64,000 bases of DNA from positions 124,001 to 188,000 of the forward strand of contig NZ_BDCK01000031.1 of the NCBI RefSeq assembly GCF_001613465.1, given 5' to 3'. Under the pieces are notes generated by a model, which was given only the letters and a program-made list of their open reading frames with translations, searched no databases and had not been told where the DNA came from. Positions within the stretch are counted from its first letter, which is position 1, and each line of letters starts with the position of its first letter. The position numbers and the translations under genes were made by a program. Shown piece by piece: positions 1 through 8,707 of this stretch. Source of the DNA: Nocardia niwae NBRC 108934 = DSM 45340 (GTDB lineage Bacteria; Actinomycetota; Actinomycetes; Mycobacteriales; Mycobacteriaceae).

Positions 1-1071
1 GCGCCGAACCTCGGCCTGCACGACCAGATCGCCGCACTGGAGTGGGTGCGCGACAACATCGCCGCGTTCGGCGGCGATGCGGGCAACGTCACACTCTTCG
101 GCGAATCCTCCGGCGCCGGCTGCGTCACGGCACTGCTCACCGCACCGCGCGCGGCGGGCCTGTTCCACAAGGCGATCGCGCAGAGCCCTCCCGCCACCAC
201 GGTCTTCGGGCCGGAGCGGGCCGCGACCGTCGCGCAGCGCTTTCTCGAGTTGATCGAGCTGCCCGCGACACGGGCCAAGGAGCTGCTGGAATGCCCGATC
301 GAGCGGATCGTGGCCGCGGCGGGCGTCCTGCTCGACGAGGTACCGCTCAAGGAGCCGGGCAGGCTGGCGGCCGCGCCCGTGGTCGACGGCGATCTGCTGC
401 CGACCTACCCGATCGACCGGTTCCAGCGCGGAGGATCGCACCGGGTGCCGTTGATGATCGGGACGAACAAGGACGAGGCGTCGCTGTTCCGGTTGCTGCG
501 CTCGCCGATCATGCCGGTGACTCCGGACGCGGTGAACGCGATGCTGCGGGACGTCGCGGCGGGCCACCCGGAGCTGTCCGCGGAGCGGATCGCCGAGATC
601 ACGTCGGCCTATCCGGATCTCAACAAGGCGCGCGGCGCGCTGGCGATGTCCACCGACGCGGCGTTCCGGATGCCCGCGCACTGGGTGGCCGACGGTCACG
701 CCGAGCATTCGCCCACCTGGATGTACCGCTTCGACTACGCCACCCCGATGCTGCGCGCGGCCCGGGTCGGCGCCGGTCACGCCACCGAATTGCCTTATGT
801 CTTCGGCAATTTCGGCACGCTCAACCTCGACCCCACGTTCTGGCTCGGCGGGCGCAAAGCGGCCACGGAGGTCTCCGGGCGGATGATCCGCCGCTGGCTG
901 GCCTTCGCCGCGCACGGCGTCCCCGCCGCCCTCGACGGCTCCAAGCACTGGCCGCCTTACCGCCTGCCCGCCCGCACTACCTTGCTGATCGACGGCGTCG
1001 ACCGTGTGGTCGACGATCCGGACCGCGACCTGCACACCGCCTGGGGACAGCAAGCCGTCGGGTTCTCCTAG
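1..1071 (+). CDS. Carboxylesterase type B (5' partial)
   Basis: The reading frame is open from base 1, so the start lies outside the window; 356 residues are visible. It is an alpha/beta hydrolase of the carboxylesterase type B family, which cleaves carboxylic esters. The nucleophile elbow GESSG sits at visible residues 34-38 with Ser36 as the expected nucleophile. A GTNKDEA stretch in the middle and a FAAHGVP stretch near the C-terminus are typical of the family. The gene ends with TAG and faces the minus-strand sugar operon. The physiological substrate cannot be told from sequence. Confidence 0.85.
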   Translation, partial: APNLGLHDQIAALEWVRDNIAAFGGDAGNVTLFGESSGAGCVTALLTAPRAAGLFHKAIAQSPPATTVFGPERAATVAQRFLELIELPATRAKELLECPIERIVAAAGVLLDEVPLKEPGRLAAAPVVDGDLLPTYPIDRFQRGGSHRVPLMIGTNKDEASLFRLLRSPIMPVTPDAVNAMLRDVAAGHPELSAERIAEITSAYPDLNKARGALAMSTDAAFRMPAHWVADGHAEHSPTWMYRFDYATPMLRAARVGAGHATELPYVFGNFGTLNLDPTFWLGGRKAATEVSGRMIRRWLAFAAHGVPAALDGSKHWPPYRLPARTTLLIDGVDRVVDDPDRDLHTAWGQQAVGFS

Positions 1072-1233
1072 CTTTAGCGCTGTCCGCCGCCCTCGGGGTG
1101 GCGGCGTCCGCGCGCCCGGACCCGAGTTTCGACCGCAGACCGGCGTCCCTCGGGGAAACTTCCCGCCACGTTGCCGGTCAGCGCGGTCCCGAGTGGACGC
1201 CGCTTCGTGCGGCAGCGGAGAGCGGAACGAACC

Positions 1234-2313
1234 TCAGACGTCGGTGGAGAAGCGGATGCCGCCGTCGGGGATCTCCACGCCGGGCCACACGCGGGCTCCG
1301 CGCAGCAGTTCGCAGCGGGCGCCGATGTTCGCGCCGTCGCCGATGACGCCGTCGCGGACGAGCGCGCGCGGGCCGATACGCGCCCCGAACCCGATGATCG
1401 TGCGCTCGACCGTGGCGCCCGCCTCGATCACCGCGCCGTCGAAGACGACCGCGCCGTCCAGGCGCGCGCCCGCGCCGATCTCGGCGCCGCGGCCGACGAC
1501 CGTGCCGCCGATGAGCAGCGCTCCCGGCGCGACGCCCGCGCCGGGATGGACCAGCGACTCGCCCCGCTGACCGGGCAGGGCGGGGGAGGGCGCGATGCCG
1601 CGGACCAGGTCGGCGGAACCGCGGACGAAGTCCTCGGGGGTGCCCATGTCGCGCCAGTAGGACGCGTCGACGTACCCCTGGAGGCGGGCGCCCTCGGTCA
1701 GCAGCGCGGGGAACACCTCGCGCTCCACCGACACCGGACGCCCGGCCGGGATCTTCTCGATGTACTCGCGGCGGAAGACGTAGCACCCGGCATTGATCTG
1801 GTCGGTCGGCGGGTCCTGGGTCTTCTCCAGGAATGCGGTGACCCGGCCGTCCTCGTCGGTGGGCACACAGCCGAACGCGCGCGGGTCGCTGACCCGGACC
1901 AGATGCAGCGTGACGTCGGCGCGGGTCGACTCGTGGGTGTCGAGCACCGCGCCGAGGTCGGTGCCGCCGAGCACATCGCCGTTGAACACCATGACGTTGT
2001 CCGCGCGCAGCTTGGGCAGCACGTTGCGGATCGCGCCGCCGGTGCCGAGCGGCTCGGTCTCGGTGACGTACTCGAGCTCGAGACCGAGATCGGAGCCGTC
2101 GCCGAAGTGCTCCTCGAACACCTCGGCCTTGAACGACGTGCCCAGCACCACATGGGTGATCCCGGCCTCGGCGATGCGGGCGAGCAGGTGGGTCAGGAAC
2201 GGCAGCCCGGCTGTCGGCAGCATCGGCTTGGGCGCCGAAAGGGTCAGCGGACGCAGCCGCGTGCCCTGCCCGCCGACCAGGATCACCGCGTCGGTGCCTG
2301 TATTTCCTGCCAT
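1234..2313 (-). CDS. manB: Mannose-1-phosphate guanylyltransferase (GDP-mannose pyrophosphorylase)
   Basis: Makes GDP-mannose from mannose-1-phosphate and GTP, the donor for mannolipids and lipoglycans of the envelope. The nucleotidyltransferase signature GGQGTRLRP is at residues 14-22, followed by the KPMLP segment. The C-terminal third carries hexapeptide-like repeats (GARIGPRALV, GDGANIGARC) of a left-handed beta helix. At 359 residues it matches the mycobacterial enzyme, also called ManB. The ATG is preceded by GGGGAG. It is the last gene of the rmlD-wbbL-manB run, 44 bases after wbbL. A related sugar-nucleotide activity (glucose or rhamnose) is possible, but the neighbours favour mannose. 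Confidence 0.88.
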   Translation of the reverse strand: MAGNTGTDAVILVGGQGTRLRPLTLSAPKPMLPTAGLPFLTHLLARIAEAGITHVVLGTSFKAEVFEEHFGDGSDLGLELEYVTETEPLGTGGAIRNVLPKLRADNVMVFNGDVLGGTDLGAVLDTHESTRADVTLHLVRVSDPRAFGCVPTDEDGRVTAFLEKTQDPPTDQINAGCYVFRREYIEKIPAGRPVSVEREVFPALLTEGARLQGYVDASYWRDMGTPEDFVRGSADLVRGIAPSPALPGQRGESLVHPGAGVAPGALLIGGTVVGRGAEIGAGARLDGAVVFDGAVIEAGATVERTIIGFGARIGPRALVRDGVIGDGANIGARCELLRGARVWPGVEIPDGGIRFSTDV

Positions 2314-2357
2314 CAAGCTCCCCTGTTCACAAGGTCGTTTCTCGCTTGCGCCGCCGG

Positions 2358-3254
2358 TTACCCGGCGTCGCGCGCCTGCTGGCGCAGGGCAGATCGAACC
2401 GCAATCCGTGAGCGGACCGCAAGTCCGGCCCGCAACGCCAGCCGCAGTGGAGCCTGCCACCAGTGCGGATGCCGGTCGGCCTGGAACCGGTAGGCGCTGG
2501 CGTGATGGGCGGGCAGCATCTTCTCGGGATGGCGGCCCGCGGCGTGACCCTTGGCGTGGGTCACCTCGGCGTCCGGCACGAACACGTTGTGCCAGCCCGC
2601 CTTGCCCATCCGGTCGCCGAAGTCGACGTCCTCCATGTACATGAAGTAGCGGGAGTCGAAGCCGTCGATCGAGTCGAACGCAGCGCGCCGCACCAGCAGG
2701 CACGAACCCGACAGCCAGCCGACGGCGCGCTCGGAGATCTCCTCGTTCTCCTGCCGGTAGCGGCGGGTCCACGGGTTGGACTTCCACACCGTGCCGAGGA
2801 TCGCGTGACCGGCGCCGTCGAGCAGACCGGGCACCCGGCGGGCCGACGGGTAGACGCTGCCGTCCGGCTCGAGCACCAGCGGTCCGAGCGCGCCCGCACG
2901 CGGCCAGCGCTTGGCGGCGGCGAGCAGTTTGTCGATGGAATCGGTGCCCCAGCGGATGTCCGGGTTGGCGATCACGATGAACTCGACGCCTGGATCGATC
3001 TCCGCGACGGCCCGGTTGATCGCGCCGCCGTAGCCGATGTTGCCGCCGGTGCGTAGCAGCCGCACGTGCGAATTGGCCTCGGCGACGAGCTCGGGCACAC
3101 CGTCCACCGACCCGTTGTCGGCGAGGATCACCTGCGGTTTCTCCGCGGTGGCCGCGGCCAGGGTGCTGATGAAGTGCTCGAGGTGCTCACCCGGCGAGTA
3201 GGTCACCGTGACGACGGCCAGGCCCGTGGGCGCGGCGGAATCGGAATCACTCAC
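2358..3254 (-). CDS. wbbL: Rhamnosyltransferase WbbL, glycosyltransferase family 2
   Basis: Family 2 glycosyltransferase. The mycobacterial orthologue adds rhamnose to GlcNAc-PP-decaprenol, making the linker between peptidoglycan and arabinogalactan on the cytoplasmic membrane face. Visible GT-A features are TYSPG near residue 18, ADNGS at 45-49, ANPD at 96-99 and the acidic block MYMEDVDFGDR at 205-215. The start chosen is GTG at 3254 because family members begin about 14 residues before TYSPG; the longer frame reaches 3308, and the SD is weak. The gene lies between rmlD and manB, which is the M. tuberculosis order. Confidence 0.88.
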   Translation of the reverse strand: MSDSDSAAPTGLAVVTVTYSPGEHLEHFISTLAAATAEKPQVILADNGSVDGVPELVAEANSHVRLLRTGGNIGYGGAINRAVAEIDPGVEFIVIANPDIRWGTDSIDKLLAAAKRWPRAGALGPLVLEPDGSVYPSARRVPGLLDGAGHAILGTVWKSNPWTRRYRQENEEISERAVGWLSGSCLLVRRAAFDSIDGFDSRYFMYMEDVDFGDRMGKAGWHNVFVPDAEVTHAKGHAAGRHPEKMLPAHHASAYRFQADRHPHWWQAPLRLALRAGLAVRSRIAVRSALRQQARDAG

Positions 3255-3323
3255 GACAGCCAACTCTAATGGGCGCGGACGGACGCCGTCGGCCGATGGC
3301 CCGCGCACGGGTGGCGGCTCGCG

Positions 3324-4193
3324 CTAGCCGGACCGCCGCGCCAGCGCGTCCGTCAGGGCGGTGCGCCAATCCCGCAGCGGCGTCAGCCCGGCGTCGTTCC
3401 AGGCGCGCGGTGACAGCACCGAATACGCCGGGCGCCGTGCGGGTCTGGGAAACGCGGACGAGTCGCACGGGCGCACGCGACCGGGATCGGCCCCGACGCC
3501 CGCGAATACGGCGCGCGCGAGTTCGAATCGACTGGCCCGCCCCGCATTGGTGGCGTGCAGCACCCGAGGGGCTTCCGGCCTGCCCGCCAGTTCCAGCAGC
3601 GCGGCGGCCAGATCCGCGGCGTAGGTGGGCGAGCCGACCTCGTCGTCGACGACGTCGACGGTGTCGCGCTCTCGTTCCAGTCGCAGCATCGTCGCGACGA
3701 AATCGCCGTCGCGCCCGGTATATACCCACGCGGTACGTACCACGTGCGCGTCCGGGCAGCGGCTGAGTACCGCCTCTTCGCCCGCGAGCTTGGACGCCCC
3801 GTACACGGACGTCGGGCCCGTCACATCGGCGGTGTCATACGGCCGATCCTGGGTACCTGGGAAGACGTAATCGGTGGACAGATGGATCAGCCGGGCGCCG
3901 AGGTCGGCGCAGATCTCGGCGAGCACGGCAGGTCCGGTGGCGTTGCCCGCGTACGCGGCTTCGGCTTCGGTTTCGGCCCGGTCCACGGCGGTGAAGGCGG
4001 CGCAGTTGAGCACCACGTCGCCGGGCGCGAGCACCGCGCGCACGGCGACGGGATCGGTGATGTCGAGGTCGGCGCGCCCGTAGCCGTCGGCGGCCGGAGC
4101 GAGACGCCGCAGTTCCCGGCCCACCTGTCCGTGCGCCCCGGTGACGACGAGGCGGGCGGATGCGGTGGATCGGGGGGCGGTGGGGTCGGTCAC
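3324..4193 (-). CDS. rmlD: dTDP-4-dehydrorhamnose reductase RmlD
   Basis: Last step of dTDP-L-rhamnose synthesis: NAD(P)H reduction of dTDP-4-dehydrorhamnose. It is a short-chain dehydrogenase/reductase with the nucleotide motif GAHGQVG at residues 19-25, STDYVF at 106-111, and the catalytic YxxxK as Tyr131 and Lys135. It has 289 residues, the usual length. The GTG start at 4193 gives the expected N-terminus. There is no SD, and CAGACT ends eight bases upstream, so a leaderless transcript is possible. It heads the rhamnose/mannose operon and diverges from the LCP gene. Confidence 0.88.
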   Translation of the reverse strand: MTDPTAPRSTASARLVVTGAHGQVGRELRRLAPAADGYGRADLDITDPVAVRAVLAPGDVVLNCAAFTAVDRAETEAEAAYAGNATGPAVLAEICADLGARLIHLSTDYVFPGTQDRPYDTADVTGPTSVYGASKLAGEEAVLSRCPDAHVVRTAWVYTGRDGDFVATMLRLERERDTVDVVDDEVGSPTYAADLAAALLELAGRPEAPRVLHATNAGRASRFELARAVFAGVGADPGRVRPCDSSAFPRPARRPAYSVLSPRAWNDAGLTPLRDWRTALTDALARRSG

Positions 4194-4250
4194 GGGCGCA
4201 AGTCTGGCACGCCGCCGGTCCCTCGGTTGCGGCCGTTCGCGATAACCGTT

Positions 4251-4269
4251 CGATAGCCTTGAGCTATCG
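4251..4269. promoter_or_regulatory. Inverted repeat in the rmlD / LCP divergent promoter
   Basis: Perfect 7-base arms CGATAGC and GCTATCG are separated by five bases, in the 173-base gap between divergent envelope genes. The position suits an operator or a short hairpin in the leader of the LCP gene. I do not recognise the binding protein. Confidence 0.4.
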
Positions 4270-4366
4270 GGGGATCCCGAAATCGGGCGGGGCGAGCGGT
4301 AACCATGGTGGCGGATCGGTTGCGCACGCGTCGCCAGGAGACCGAGTTTCGGCGAGAGGATGAGAC

Positions 4367-5860
4367 TTGTCGCAGCGGAGGGGCACATCGGCGGCATCGC
4401 GGCGGAACCGAACCCGCGACCCTTCCTTCGGGCCGCTGCGCTCGTTCGTCGCGGCCGCCGCAGTGATCGTGCTGGCGCTCACCGGCTTCGCCTGGCACAG
4501 CGTCGACGCGCTGGTCGCCGATATCGAGCGCCTCGGCGATCTCGGCCTCGGCGGCAGCCGCGACGGCGCGGTGGACATCCTGCTGGTCGGGGTGGACAGC
4601 CGCACCGACGCGCACGGCAACCCGCTGTCGGACGCCGAGCGCGCGATGCTGCACGCGGGCGACGAGGTCGGCACCAACACCGACACCATCGTGCTGCTGC
4701 GCGTGCCGAACGACGGACGCTCGGCGACCGCGATCTCGATCCCGCGCGACTCCTACGTCAACATCGCGGGACTGGGCATGGGCAAGATCAACTCGGCCTA
4801 CGGCGCGACCAAGGCGGCGCAGTTCCAGAAGCTCACCGAGCAAGGGGCCACGCAGGCCGACGCGGAGCGGCAGTCCACCCAGGCGGGCAGGCAGGCGCTG
4901 ATCAAGACGGTGGCCGGGCTCACCGGCATCACCGTCGACCATTACGCGGAGGTGAGCCTGCTCGGCTTCGCGCTGCTCACCGATGCCGTCGGCGGTGTGG
5001 AGGTGTGCTTGAAGAACCCGGTCGACGAATGGATGTCCGGCGCCCGGTTCCCGGCCGGACGCCAGCGCCTCGACGGGCCGCGGGCGCTGAGTTTCGTGCG
5101 CCAGCGCCACGATCTGCCGCGCGGCGACATCGACCGCATCGTGCGCCAGCAGGTGTTCATGGCACAGCTGGTGCAGCAGGTGCTCAGCGCGAAGACGCTG
5201 GCCAATCCGGTCAGACTCCAGCAACTCAGCGACGCGGTGGGGCGCACGATCGTGCTGGACGAGGACTGGGACGTACTGGCGTTCCTGCAGCGGCTCAAGG
5301 ACCTGTCCGGTGGACAGGTGAAATTCGAGACCATCCCGGTCGCCGACCTCAACGGAGAGACCGGCACCGGGGAATCCGTGGTCAAGGTCGAGCCGAAGGC
5401 GGTCAAGTCCTACGTCGCTTCGCTGGTCGGCGACGGCCCTGCCCCGCGCAACGCCGAGCCGGGCTTCGATCCGGCGAAGGTGACGGTGAGCGTCTACAAC
5501 GCGGGCGGCATCGGCGGACTCGCGGCCGAGGTGGCACAGACGCTGAGTGCCAAGGGATTCCGCCAGGGCACGGTGTCCAACTACAGCGGCGGCCGCGTCA
5601 CCAGCAGCCGGGTGCTCGCGGCGGACACCGCGAGCCCCAAGGCGCAGGCGGTGGCCAAGGCGCTGGGCGGGTTGCCGGTGCTCGCGGATCCGGCGCTGTC
5701 CCCGGATTCGGTGAGCGTCGTGCTGGCGAGCGACTATTCTGGTCCGGGCTCGTCGGCGAGCCGGATGTTCGACCTGTCCGGATCGTCGACCGCGGCCACA
5801 CCAGTCCCGCCCGCTCCACCGATCGACGCAGGCCAGAACGGACCGAAATGCGTGAACTGA
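4367..5860 (+). CDS. LytR-CpsA-Psr (LCP) family wall polymer ligase
   Basis: LCP proteins transfer lipid-linked wall glycans to peptidoglycan; in mycobacteria this joins arabinogalactan to the wall. A single N-terminal membrane segment spans about residues 26-44. The LCP domain then shows ILLVGVDSR at 71-79, NTDTI at 104-108, SIPRDSYV at 124-131, KINSAYG at 140-146 and the Arg-rich SFVRQRHD to DRIVRQQ block at 242-262. A LytR_C-like domain occupies roughly 360-455. The TTG start at 4367 is backed by GAGAGGA seven bases upstream. It has 497 residues, and a TIGR03089 gene starts four bases after its stop. It resembles Rv3267. Confidence 0.88.
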   Translation: MSQRRGTSAASRRNRTRDPSFGPLRSFVAAAAVIVLALTGFAWHSVDALVADIERLGDLGLGGSRDGAVDILLVGVDSRTDAHGNPLSDAERAMLHAGDEVGTNTDTIVLLRVPNDGRSATAISIPRDSYVNIAGLGMGKINSAYGATKAAQFQKLTEQGATQADAERQSTQAGRQALIKTVAGLTGITVDHYAEVSLLGFALLTDAVGGVEVCLKNPVDEWMSGARFPAGRQRLDGPRALSFVRQRHDLPRGDIDRIVRQQVFMAQLVQQVLSAKTLANPVRLQQLSDAVGRTIVLDEDWDVLAFLQRLKDLSGGQVKFETIPVADLNGETGTGESVVKVEPKAVKSYVASLVGDGPAPRNAEPGFDPAKVTVSVYNAGGIGGLAAEVAQTLSAKGFRQGTVSNYSGGRVTSSRVLAADTASPKAQAVAKALGGLPVLADPALSPDSVSVVLASDYSGPGSSASRMFDLSGSSTAATPVPPAPPIDAGQNGPKCVN

Positions 5861-5863
5861 ACC

Positions 5864-6586
5864 ATGCGTGACATCGACCAGGCACATACCCTCACCGAAG
5901 CGGTACTCGATCCGATCCTCGCCCGCGATCCCGCGGGCCCGCGCGTCACCTACTACGACGACGCCACCGGTGCGCGTATCGAGCTGTCCGGCGCGACGCT
6001 GGCGAACTGGGCGGCCAAGACGGCCAACCTGATTCGCGACGAGTTCGGCCTGAGCCCGGGGGCCAGGGTCGCCGTCCTGCTTCCCGCGCACTGGCAGACC
6101 GCCGCCGTGCTGCTCGGCTGCTGGTGGGCCGGTACCGAGGTGGTGCTGCACCCGGACGCGGACGCCGATCTCGCCCTGGTCACCCCGGATCGCCTGGACG
6201 ACGCCGACGGCGTGGGCGAGGTCGCGGCGCTGTCGCTGGACGCCATGGGTTCCCCGGTGCGCGATGTGCCGGTGGGTGTGACCGACTTCGCCACCTCCGT
6301 GCGCGTGCACGGCGACCAGTTCCTGCCTCGCGGCGCGGGCGTGGCGCTGGACGGCATGCCGGTTGCCGAAGTGCTCGCCGAGGCGCGGAAATCCGCTCTG
6401 CGTCAGGGCTTCGCCGAAGGGGACCGGGTGCTGTCGAGCACGCCGTGGGACACCGCGGCCGAGCTGATCGATGGGTATCTGGCGGTACTCGCCGCGGGCG
6501 CCTCGCTGGTGCAGGTGGTCAACCCGGATCCGGAGCAGCGTGAGCGGCGCATGACGTCGGAACGGGTGACCGCGCAGCGCGGATGA
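5864..6586 (+). CDS. TIGR03089 family protein
   Basis: A 240-residue protein matching the actinobacterial TIGR03089 family (Rv3268 neighbour of the LCP gene). It resembles the N-terminal part of adenylate-forming (AMP-binding) enzymes: an N-terminal block ending in LANWAAKTANL, then SPGARVAVLLPAHWQTAAVLLGCWWAG, split here as SPGARVAVLLPAHW and LLGCWWAG. The phosphate-binding loop and C-terminal lid of a working adenylating enzyme are absent, so I infer it does not catalyse adenylation. It starts four bases after the LCP stop and is probably co-transcribed. Function unknown. Confidence 0.72.
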   Translation: MRDIDQAHTLTEAVLDPILARDPAGPRVTYYDDATGARIELSGATLANWAAKTANLIRDEFGLSPGARVAVLLPAHWQTAAVLLGCWWAGTEVVLHPDADADLALVTPDRLDDADGVGEVAALSLDAMGSPVRDVPVGVTDFATSVRVHGDQFLPRGAGVALDGMPVAEVLAEARKSALRQGFAEGDRVLSSTPWDTAAELIDGYLAVLAAGASLVQVVNPDPEQRERRMTSERVTAQRG

Positions 6587-6613
6587 GCACGGGTCGGGTC
6601 GCGGCTCCTACCA

Positions 6614-6627
6614 CGGTATAAGTACCG
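6614..6627 (+). promoter_or_regulatory. Putative P450 promoter with palindrome over the -10
   Basis: CGGTA-TAAG-TACCG is a perfect 5-base-arm palindrome. It contains TATAAG (6617-6622), a good -10 hexamer, about 80 bases before the P450 start. This suggests repression by a dimeric regulator. The regulator is not evident nearby. Confidence 0.35.
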
Positions 6628-6703
6628 AATCCGACCTGAGCACGTTCCACAACCCGGTCGCGTTCCGTACGGTGGAGTCATCGCACGAGGAGGGGTTGGG
6701 AGT

Positions 6704-8005
6704 ATGCAGCCGCATTACTGGTTTCGCTGGTTGTCCGTCCAGGGCGCGCCCCGCCTCGTCCTGCGCCTGCAGGCGCGCCGCGGTGACCCGTTCGCCGAAC
6801 TGATGGGCGGGCCCGCCGGCTTCGACGACCCGTATCCGCTGATCGAGCGGTTGCGCGGGCAGGGAAGGCTGCTGCGCACCTCCATCGCGTGGGCGACCTT
6901 CGACCACGAGCTGTGCCGTGCCATCCTGCGCGACAGCCGTTTCGGCGTGCGCACCACGGAGAGCTTCAACATTCCCAAGCCGCTGCAGAAGCTGGCCGAG
7001 CGCTTCCCGCTGCCGCCGAATCCGGTCGAGCCCCCCTCGATGCTGGTGATCGATCCGCCACAGCACACGGCCATGCGCAAGCCGGTCGCCTCGGCGTTCA
7101 CCCCGCGCGCGATCCGCAGGCTGAGCGACCGCGTCGAGACGGTCACCGGGGAGTTGCTGGACGCGCTGCCCCCGCACGGTTCGGCGGACCTGATCCGTTC
7201 GTTCGCCGCCCAGGTGCCGATCGCGATCATCTCGGAGATGCTCGGCTTCCCCGACGAGGACAAGGCCCTGTTCCTGCACTGGGGCGATCAGATGACGCCG
7301 TTGCTCGATGTCGGCATCCCGTGGCGCGCGCATCGCGACGCGCTGCGCGCCATGGAGGTGATGAACGACTACCTCGACCGGCACATCGAACGATTGCGCC
7401 GCGAGCCGGGCGAGGACATCCTCTCCACTCTGGTCACCGCGGGCGAGCTGGACTCCTACGCGCTCAAGGCCACCGCGAGCCTGCTCATGGGGGCGGGCTT
7501 CGAGACGACGGTCAACCTGATCGGCAACGGTGTCGCGCAGCTGCTGGCGCATCCCGACCAGCTGGAGCGGCTGCGCGCGGAACCGGAGCTGTGGCCCAAC
7601 GCCGTCGAGGAGATCCTGCGCTTCGACTCGCCGGTGCAGACCACCGCGCGGACGGCGCTGACCGACGTGGAGATCGACGGGGTCACGGTGCGCGAGGGCA
7701 ACACGGTGGTGCTGTCGCTGGCCGGAGCCAACCGCGACCCGGCGATCTTCGCCGACCCGGGGCGGTTCGACGTCGGGCGCGACAACGCCAAGGAGCACCT
7801 GTCGTTCAGCAGCGGCGTGCACGTCTGCCTCGGGGCCAGCCTGGCCAGGATGGAAGGCGTCTACGCGTTGCAAGCCCTCTTCGAGCGGTTCCCCGGACTG
7901 CGCTTGGACGGTTCGCCGAAGCGGCGCGCGCTGTTCACCCTGCACGGCTACGAGCGGATGCCGGTGCGTCTCGGTCAACCAGCGCAGGCGCCCGAGCCGG
8001 TCTGA
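6704..8005 (+). CDS. Cytochrome P450 (CYP140-like)
   Basis: Heme monooxygenase needing ferredoxin and reductase partners that are not encoded next to it. Diagnostic features: I-helix AGFETT at residues 264-269, the ExxR motif EEILR at 302-306, and heme loop FSSGVHVCLG with Cys375 as axial ligand. It has 433 residues without a membrane anchor, as usual for soluble bacterial P450s. The wording of the I-helix and EEILRFDSPVQ region resembles mycobacterial CYP140 as I remember it. The ATG follows a GAGGAGGGG ribosome site. It converges with dctR; the two stops abut at 8005/8006. Substrate unknown. Confidence 0.9.
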   Translation: MQPHYWFRWLSVQGAPRLVLRLQARRGDPFAELMGGPAGFDDPYPLIERLRGQGRLLRTSIAWATFDHELCRAILRDSRFGVRTTESFNIPKPLQKLAERFPLPPNPVEPPSMLVIDPPQHTAMRKPVASAFTPRAIRRLSDRVETVTGELLDALPPHGSADLIRSFAAQVPIAIISEMLGFPDEDKALFLHWGDQMTPLLDVGIPWRAHRDALRAMEVMNDYLDRHIERLRREPGEDILSTLVTAGELDSYALKATASLLMGAGFETTVNLIGNGVAQLLAHPDQLERLRAEPELWPNAVEEILRFDSPVQTTARTALTDVEIDGVTVREGNTVVLSLAGANRDPAIFADPGRFDVGRDNAKEHLSFSSGVHVCLGASLARMEGVYALQALFERFPGLRLDGSPKRRALFTLHGYERMPVRLGQPAQAPEPV

Positions 8006-8707
8006 TCAGCCGGTGGTCTTCCAGACGTAGCGCGTTTTCGGACGCCCGGCCCTGCCGTAGTCGGAGCGCCGGACGACCAGCCCGTCGTCGGCCAGTTTCT
8101 CCAGGTAACGCCAGGCGGTGATACGCGAGACGCCGACCGAGGTCGCGGTGTCCGCGGCGGTCACGCCCTCGCCCTCGGCCGCGCGCACCGTGCGGGAGAT
8201 CTCGTCGAGGGTCTGCGGTGCGACGCCCTTGGGTGTCGCCGCGCGCTGATCGGTCGTGCGCAGCGCGCTCAGCGCCCGGTCGATGTCGTGCTGGGAGATG
8301 GCGCTCTCACCGGCCGGAAGCGCGGTGCGGAACTCGCGGTAGCGGTCGAGCTTGTCGCGGAACGCGGCGAAGGTGAACGGTTTCAGCAGATACAGCACGA
8401 CGCCGTGTGATACGGCGGTGCGCACCATGGCCAGGTCCCGTGCGGAGGTGATGGCGATGACGTCCGGGCGCGGCGCCAGACCGGTCAGCGCGGCGGCGAC
8501 GTCGAGACCGCTGGCGTCGGGCAGACCGATGTCCATCAGCACCAGATCGATCGGCGTGCCCTCCGCCGCGGCGTCGGCCGCCGCGCGCATCGCCTCGCGT
8601 CCGGTGTGGGCGACGCCGACCGGGGTGAATCCGGCGATACGCTCCACGTAGGCGCGGTGCGCCTCGGCGATCAGCGGCTCGTCTTCGACGATCAGCACAC
8701 GGATCAT
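8006..8707 (-). CDS. dctR: Response regulator, DctR/CitB family
   Basis: Partner of the sensor kinase encoded just upstream, presumably controlling dicarboxylate uptake. The receiver domain (about 1-120) has the acidic pair ED at 8-9, phosphoacceptor Asp in LVLMDIGLPD, and conserved Lys in LLKPF. The C-terminal part has a winged helix-turn-helix with VGVSRITAWRYLEKL, as in CitB/DpiA regulators. It has 233 residues. Its ATG overlaps the kinase stop by four bases (ATGA), implying translational coupling. The likely target is the dctA promoter, 1.6 kb away beyond the kinase gene. Confidence 0.88.
   Translation of the reverse strand: MIRVLIVEDEPLIAEAHRAYVERIAGFTPVGVAHTGREAMRAAADAAAEGTPIDLVLMDIGLPDASGLDVAAALTGLAPRPDVIAITSARDLAMVRTAVSHGVVLYLLKPFTFAAFRDKLDRYREFRTALPAGESAISQHDIDRALSALRTTDQRAATPKGVAPQTLDEISRTVRAAEGEGVTAADTATSVGVSRITAWRYLEKLADDGLVVRRSDYGRAGRPKTRYVWKTTG

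Noticed and set aside
4190..6310. 706-codon minus-strand frame opposite the LCP gene
   Set aside because: The LCP protein on the other strand has all family motifs; this frame is His/Arg/Gly-rich noise.
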